Part shown: in pieces, positions 61,315-64,000 of the stretch | Position numbering within the stretch: position 1 is the stretch's first letter | Layout: every line of letters starts with the position of its first letter | Assembly (NCBI GenBank): GCA_041396965.1 | Contig: JAWKXN010000001.1 | Span: forward strand, 372,001-436,000 | Direction: 5' to 3' | DNA length: 64,000 nt | Origin: Rickettsiales bacterium | GTDB lineage: Bacteria > Pseudomonadota > Alphaproteobacteria > Rickettsiales > SXRF01 | Notes under the pieces: generated by a model | What the model saw: only the letters and a program-made list of their open reading frames with translations | What the model was told of the DNA's origin: nothing | The model's database searches: none | Position numbers and translations under genes: made by a program

Positions 61315-62940
61315 TCAAACTTGGCGTTGCTCGGATTCTCTAGTGGAGATAGTTGTAGTAGGAATACCGTTATAGCTGCTGGCATCGCTAACATCAAACT
61401 GGTTTCCATTTGCCGCTTCTTTTGCTTTAGTTTGAAGCTGATTTTCTGGTAAATGGTTATTACCTTGCTCTTTTTCTCTTTGTACGCCAATCATACCAGC
61501 GGCTGTCATCAGTTCACCAAAATTTTTCTGGGTTATGTTTTTACGAACCTCATCTAGTATATTTTCTTTTACCGTGACTGTCCTGCCGTTTTCATCCTCA
61601 AATTTAGTATCAAGGGTAACCACAGAATAGACTCGTCCTTTTTTACTGGAATGACTATCTGGAAGCGAACTCCCATTGCCACTAGTCCTTAATCCTGCTG
61701 CCATAGCCTCCACGCTGCCAGTCAAGGTTTTAGTGATTTTTAGGTTGTTTCGTTGTGCTTCCAGTTTTTCTTCAACCTTTTGCGCAATAAACTCCGCTGC
61801 CGCTTCTTTGTCTTTAAGTTTGATGAAGTCGGGATCTTTTACCGCCGCCTCAAAACCATCAGCTATAGCGTCAGCAGTTATTTTACTAAATTTTTCCGCC
61901 TCACTTTTTGAGTTAAGAGCAAGCGCGTTAGTAAGAGTGGCTTTAATGTAAGCCTCAGTTTTATCTTTTGGGTTAAATAGAGATGTTCCTTTATTTTCCG
62001 CCTGTGCTTGCTCTTCCGCTTTTTTTGAACCAGCGAAAATCTTTGTCGCTATCTCATCCGCAAGGTCACCTTTCTCGCCATTCTTTTCTGGGAAGCGGAC
62101 ACCATCCCTTACTTTTGAGATTATAGAATCTAATGGAATATCGGGAACCGGTATCGGTACGGCGGTCGCTATAAGATTTTTATCTATTTTAGGAACTTGA
62201 TATTTTTCCGGTACGTCAAGCCCAAATTTTTTATATACTTCCGCTGGGACAGTAGCGTTTATGCTATCTAATACGTTTTTGGGTTCTTCCACTATAACTT
62301 TGCCGGAAGCGTCATGTTGTATGGTTTTACTCGGGCTTTCTTGCGCGAGGAAATTATAAACATCATGATCTTTCTCAGCTAATTCCACTAGTTTGTTGTT
62401 TATTTTTTTTGTTGCGTGAGAAGAGGCCGCCTCCGCTTTCGCTGCGTTAAAATCCCACCCTTTTCCTGTGAGTCCATTGGCAAAGAAATTAAATAGCGCT
62501 ACGGCGAATACGATTAACATATTAAGAGGTGAGGTTGTTATTTCTGTCTGAGCAGTATCTATCGTATCTGCCACTTTACCTATGGTCTCTTCTTTGGGTA
62601 TCAGCGCATCAAGGTTAAAACCATCAAGATTATGTTTTTTTCGGTGGTTTTCCTGCAATAACGCTATGCGCCGGTTAATTTCATCAAAACTGATTTCTTT
62701 AGTTTCGCCATCCGTTGTTTTAAGAGATAATGAACGATTTTTCATGGCAAGGGTTGCCATATCCTTAAAATCCTGATCGTTTAGCTTGTCTATATCGACT
62801 ATCTCTACAGAGTCTTTTGAATTACCACCAAACATCAGCAGGGCCTGAAGCAGGTTATAGTGCCGCCTGAGTTCATGACCGACCTTCAGAACGATCGGTT
62901 CCATAAGTGATTTTTTGGTATTTTCTACGGACTCGCTCAT
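61315..62940 (-). CDS. 541-aa membrane-anchored protein of unknown function
   Basis: A single hydrophobic segment at residues 138-157 (PLNMLIVFAVALFNFFANGL) separates a charged N-terminal region from a long, alanine/lysine-rich, largely helical C-terminal part that ends in a Ser/Thr/Gln-rich tail (NGIPTTTISTRESEQRQV). No signal peptide and no recognised family. An extended -10 box (TGTTATAAT on the minus strand, 63060-63055) is about 115 bp upstream. Bears compositional likeness to the two downstream-of-edge genes at 63090 and 63646. Confidence 0.6.
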   Translation of the reverse strand: MSESVENTKKSLMEPIVLKVGHELRRHYNLLQALLMFGGNSKDSVEIVDIDKLNDQDFKDMATLAMKNRSLSLKTTDGETKEISFDEINRRIALLQENHRKKHNLDGFNLDALIPKEETIGKVADTIDTAQTEITTSPLNMLIVFAVALFNFFANGLTGKGWDFNAAKAEAASSHATKKINNKLVELAEKDHDVYNFLAQESPSKTIQHDASGKVIVEEPKNVLDSINATVPAEVYKKFGLDVPEKYQVPKIDKNLIATAVPIPVPDIPLDSIISKVRDGVRFPEKNGEKGDLADEIATKIFAGSKKAEEQAQAENKGTSLFNPKDKTEAYIKATLTNALALNSKSEAEKFSKITADAIADGFEAAVKDPDFIKLKDKEAAAEFIAQKVEEKLEAQRNNLKITKTLTGSVEAMAAGLRTSGNGSSLPDSHSSKKGRVYSVVTLDTKFEDENGRTVTVKENILDEVRKNITQKNFGELMTAAGMIGVQREKEQGNNHLPENQLQTKAKEAANGNQFDVSDASSYNGIPTTTISTRESEQRQV

Positions 62941-63054
62941 TGTCTATTATTCGTGTTATTACAATTCCTATCTTATCATTCTAACTGATTTTTTATAAAA
63001 TAGTGTGAAGTTTATGTAACATATGCCTAGCGCCGAAAAAACAATTGTTACACT

Positions 63055-63063
63055 ATTATAACA
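63055..63063 (-). promoter_or_regulatory. extended -10 box for the 541-aa gene
   Basis: TGTTATAAT on the minus strand, about 115 bp before the start codon at 62940. No convincing -35 is seen. TGTAACA-type heptamers flank it (63015-63021 and 63046-63052). Confidence 0.4.
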
Positions 63064-63089
63064 ACAGTAAAATATGCTTATTCAATATG

Positions 63090-63644
63090 TTATGATAAAT
63101 AGGGGCGATTTGATAGCGATTTGATTTTATGTGGAATTACAACCAACCTGTCATTGTTAGCCGTAACTACCCCTGATTTTTGCATATTTTCAGTTTCTAC
63201 CATTACGTTATCATTGGCAATTATGCCAAGTAAAGACCGTTTGTTTCTGATAAGCTCAATTTCCAAATAATGAGCTAAGCCAGCCTTCCCAGCGGCTCCA
63301 TTTATTATGTTATTATTAGTAAGCATTTTTTTTACAGCAATACTAGGTACCATAATTGGCTTTTCTTTTAAGGCTTCCTCTTTTGCCATTTCACGGATAG
63401 ATTTTTCCGCTAACATAGCTGTTGGGTCAGAGCTATCCGCTGATAGTAATTTTCTGGATATAATCTGTGATAATTTTTTTGGGTTACCTATATGCTCACT
63501 ATTATCGTTGATAATTTTTGTCATAACGGTAATAACAGCCTCTCTTCCTTCACCAGCAAGCGGCATAGAACCATCAACTATATCTGACACCACGTCCTTC
63601 ATCGTTGTATATTCAAAATTAAGTTTTTTTACATTCCCACCCAT
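63090..63644 (-). CDS. 184-aa protein of unknown function
   Basis: A soluble, mixed-charge protein (MGGNVKKLNFEYTTMKDVVS). It contains SSDPTAMLAEKSIREMAKEE near residue 75, which resembles TDRTAMLAADSIRRAGQKQ in the preceding gene, so the two seem related. It begins 1 bp after the upstream gene's stop codon, so the pair is surely cotranscribed. No family recognised. Confidence 0.6.
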   Translation of the reverse strand: MGGNVKKLNFEYTTMKDVVSDIVDGSMPLAGEGREAVITVMTKIINDNSEHIGNPKKLSQIISRKLLSADSSDPTAMLAEKSIREMAKEEALKEKPIMVPSIAVKKMLTNNNIINGAAGKAGLAHYLEIELIRNKRSLLGIIANDNVMVETENMQKSGVVTANNDRLVVIPHKIKSLSNRPYLS

Positions 63645-63645
63645 A

Positions 63646-64000
63646 CTATTTTGCTGCGCCTTGTTGCTGCGTTTGTTGAGGCGCTCTCATCGCGAGGTTA
63701 GTGGCTTTCTGATTATCATTTACGCCTGCTGCCTTAGCTTGTTGTTGAACTTTTGTCGCTTCATCCATAACAAAAGAATTCTGCAGTTCTTTTTGAAGCT
63801 TTCCATTCTTATCCGTAAGAGTTTCTTCCATACGCTGCGCCATTCCAGGGATGTTTATTCCAAGCATTGGTATATTAATGCCATCTATTAAAGTTTTATC
63901 ATTCGCGCTTATATTTACTCCGCCGGTTTTCTCAGCAAGTTGTTTTTGTCCAGCTCTACGAATAGAGTCAGCAGCGAGCATAGCCGTACGATCGGTAGGG
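63646..64000 (-). CDS. unknown protein, C-terminal part (runs off the right edge)
   Basis: The frame stays open to base 64000 (PTDRTAMLAADSIRRAGQKQ), so the ATG at 63981 is probably internal and the true start lies beyond. The visible 118 residues end in a Gln-rich tail (APQQTQQQGAAK). It shares the TAMLAxxSIR motif with the following gene. Function unknown. Confidence 0.55.
   Translation of the reverse strand, partial: PTDRTAMLAADSIRRAGQKQLAEKTGGVNISANDKTLIDGINIPMLGINIPGMAQRMEETLTDKNGKLQKELQNSFVMDEATKVQQQAKAAGVNDNQKATNLAMRAPQQTQQQGAAK

Noticed and set aside
8392..63052. TGTAACA/TGTTACA heptamers at several promoters as a shared operator
   Set aside because: The heptamer also occurs inside genes (for example near 23492 and 46083), as expected in AT-rich DNA, and the spacing differs between sites.

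Overview
The window looks like a piece of the chromosome of an AT-rich alphaproteobacterium (about 40% G+C by eye). Several things point there: the Usg-family protein, the ChpT histidine phosphotransferase of the CtrA circuit, the trmD-rplS-leuCD order, the tig-clpP-clpX order, an ftsK-lolA neighbourhood, and a CheA with two CheW-like domains and a C-terminal receiver. An isolated VirB2/TrbC-type pilin, many unrecognised low-complexity proteins and the low G+C are compatible with a deep-branching or host-associated lineage, but the order cannot be fixed from this window.

Layout. 1-7000: the end of an outer-membrane barrel protein, then a minus-strand block with leuB, a YciI-like protein, leuD, an unlisted 53-aa ORF coupled to leuC, leuC, rplS, trmD and a SulP anion transporter. 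7.2-20.4 kb: usg, yaaA, three Tad-type minor pilin/TadG genes, a UDP-glucuronate decarboxylase-like SDR, etfBA-nadE, a polytopic membrane protein, an AstE-like zinc hydrolase divergent from astB, and the VirB2-like pilin. 20.4-30.6 kb: nnrD-like dehydratase, acs, bdhA, the first RNA+HTH module, rarA, an ion channel, uppP, the second RNA+HTH module, a recombination scar, a membrane protein of unknown function, tRNA-Asp, tRNA-Val and hupB. 30.8-40.7 kb: clpX, a TerB-like gene, clpP, tig, an unknown gene, lolA, a mazEF pair, ftsK and an alpha/beta hydrolase. 40.7-47 kb: a 1143-aa repeat protein, a Fis-type response regulator, a hairpin-rich gap, a degenerate S24 repressor and chpT. 47-53.3 kb: cheA-cheW-cheY-cheB-cheR, then queF. 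53.3-64 kb: an amidotransferase, a promoter/palindrome-controlled cluster (secreted protein, DUF4399, DUF2024, Cys-rich MarR), tRNA-Thr, a LysR regulator, polA, a carboxylesterase and three unrecognised proteins, two of which share a motif.

The most interesting item is a pair of RNA elements of about 150 nt (24144-24302 and 28071-28231). Each has its own promoter-like sequence and each is followed by a small paralogous XRE-type helix-turn-helix gene. The two copies differ in primary sequence over most of their length. They still keep an 18-19 bp closing stem, two or three internal hairpins and a 19-nt identical block that can pair with an ACTCCCGA tail. Multiple compensatory base changes support a conserved RNA fold. 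In the second copy the tail can also pair with the ribosome-binding site of the HTH gene, which suggests a switch. I do not recognise this element as a known RNA family.

Other notable points are a mazEF module with a 17-bp palindromic operator wedged between ftsK and lolA, a chimeric tRNA-Val/uppP duplication scar, and an orphan hairpin cluster between convergent genes.
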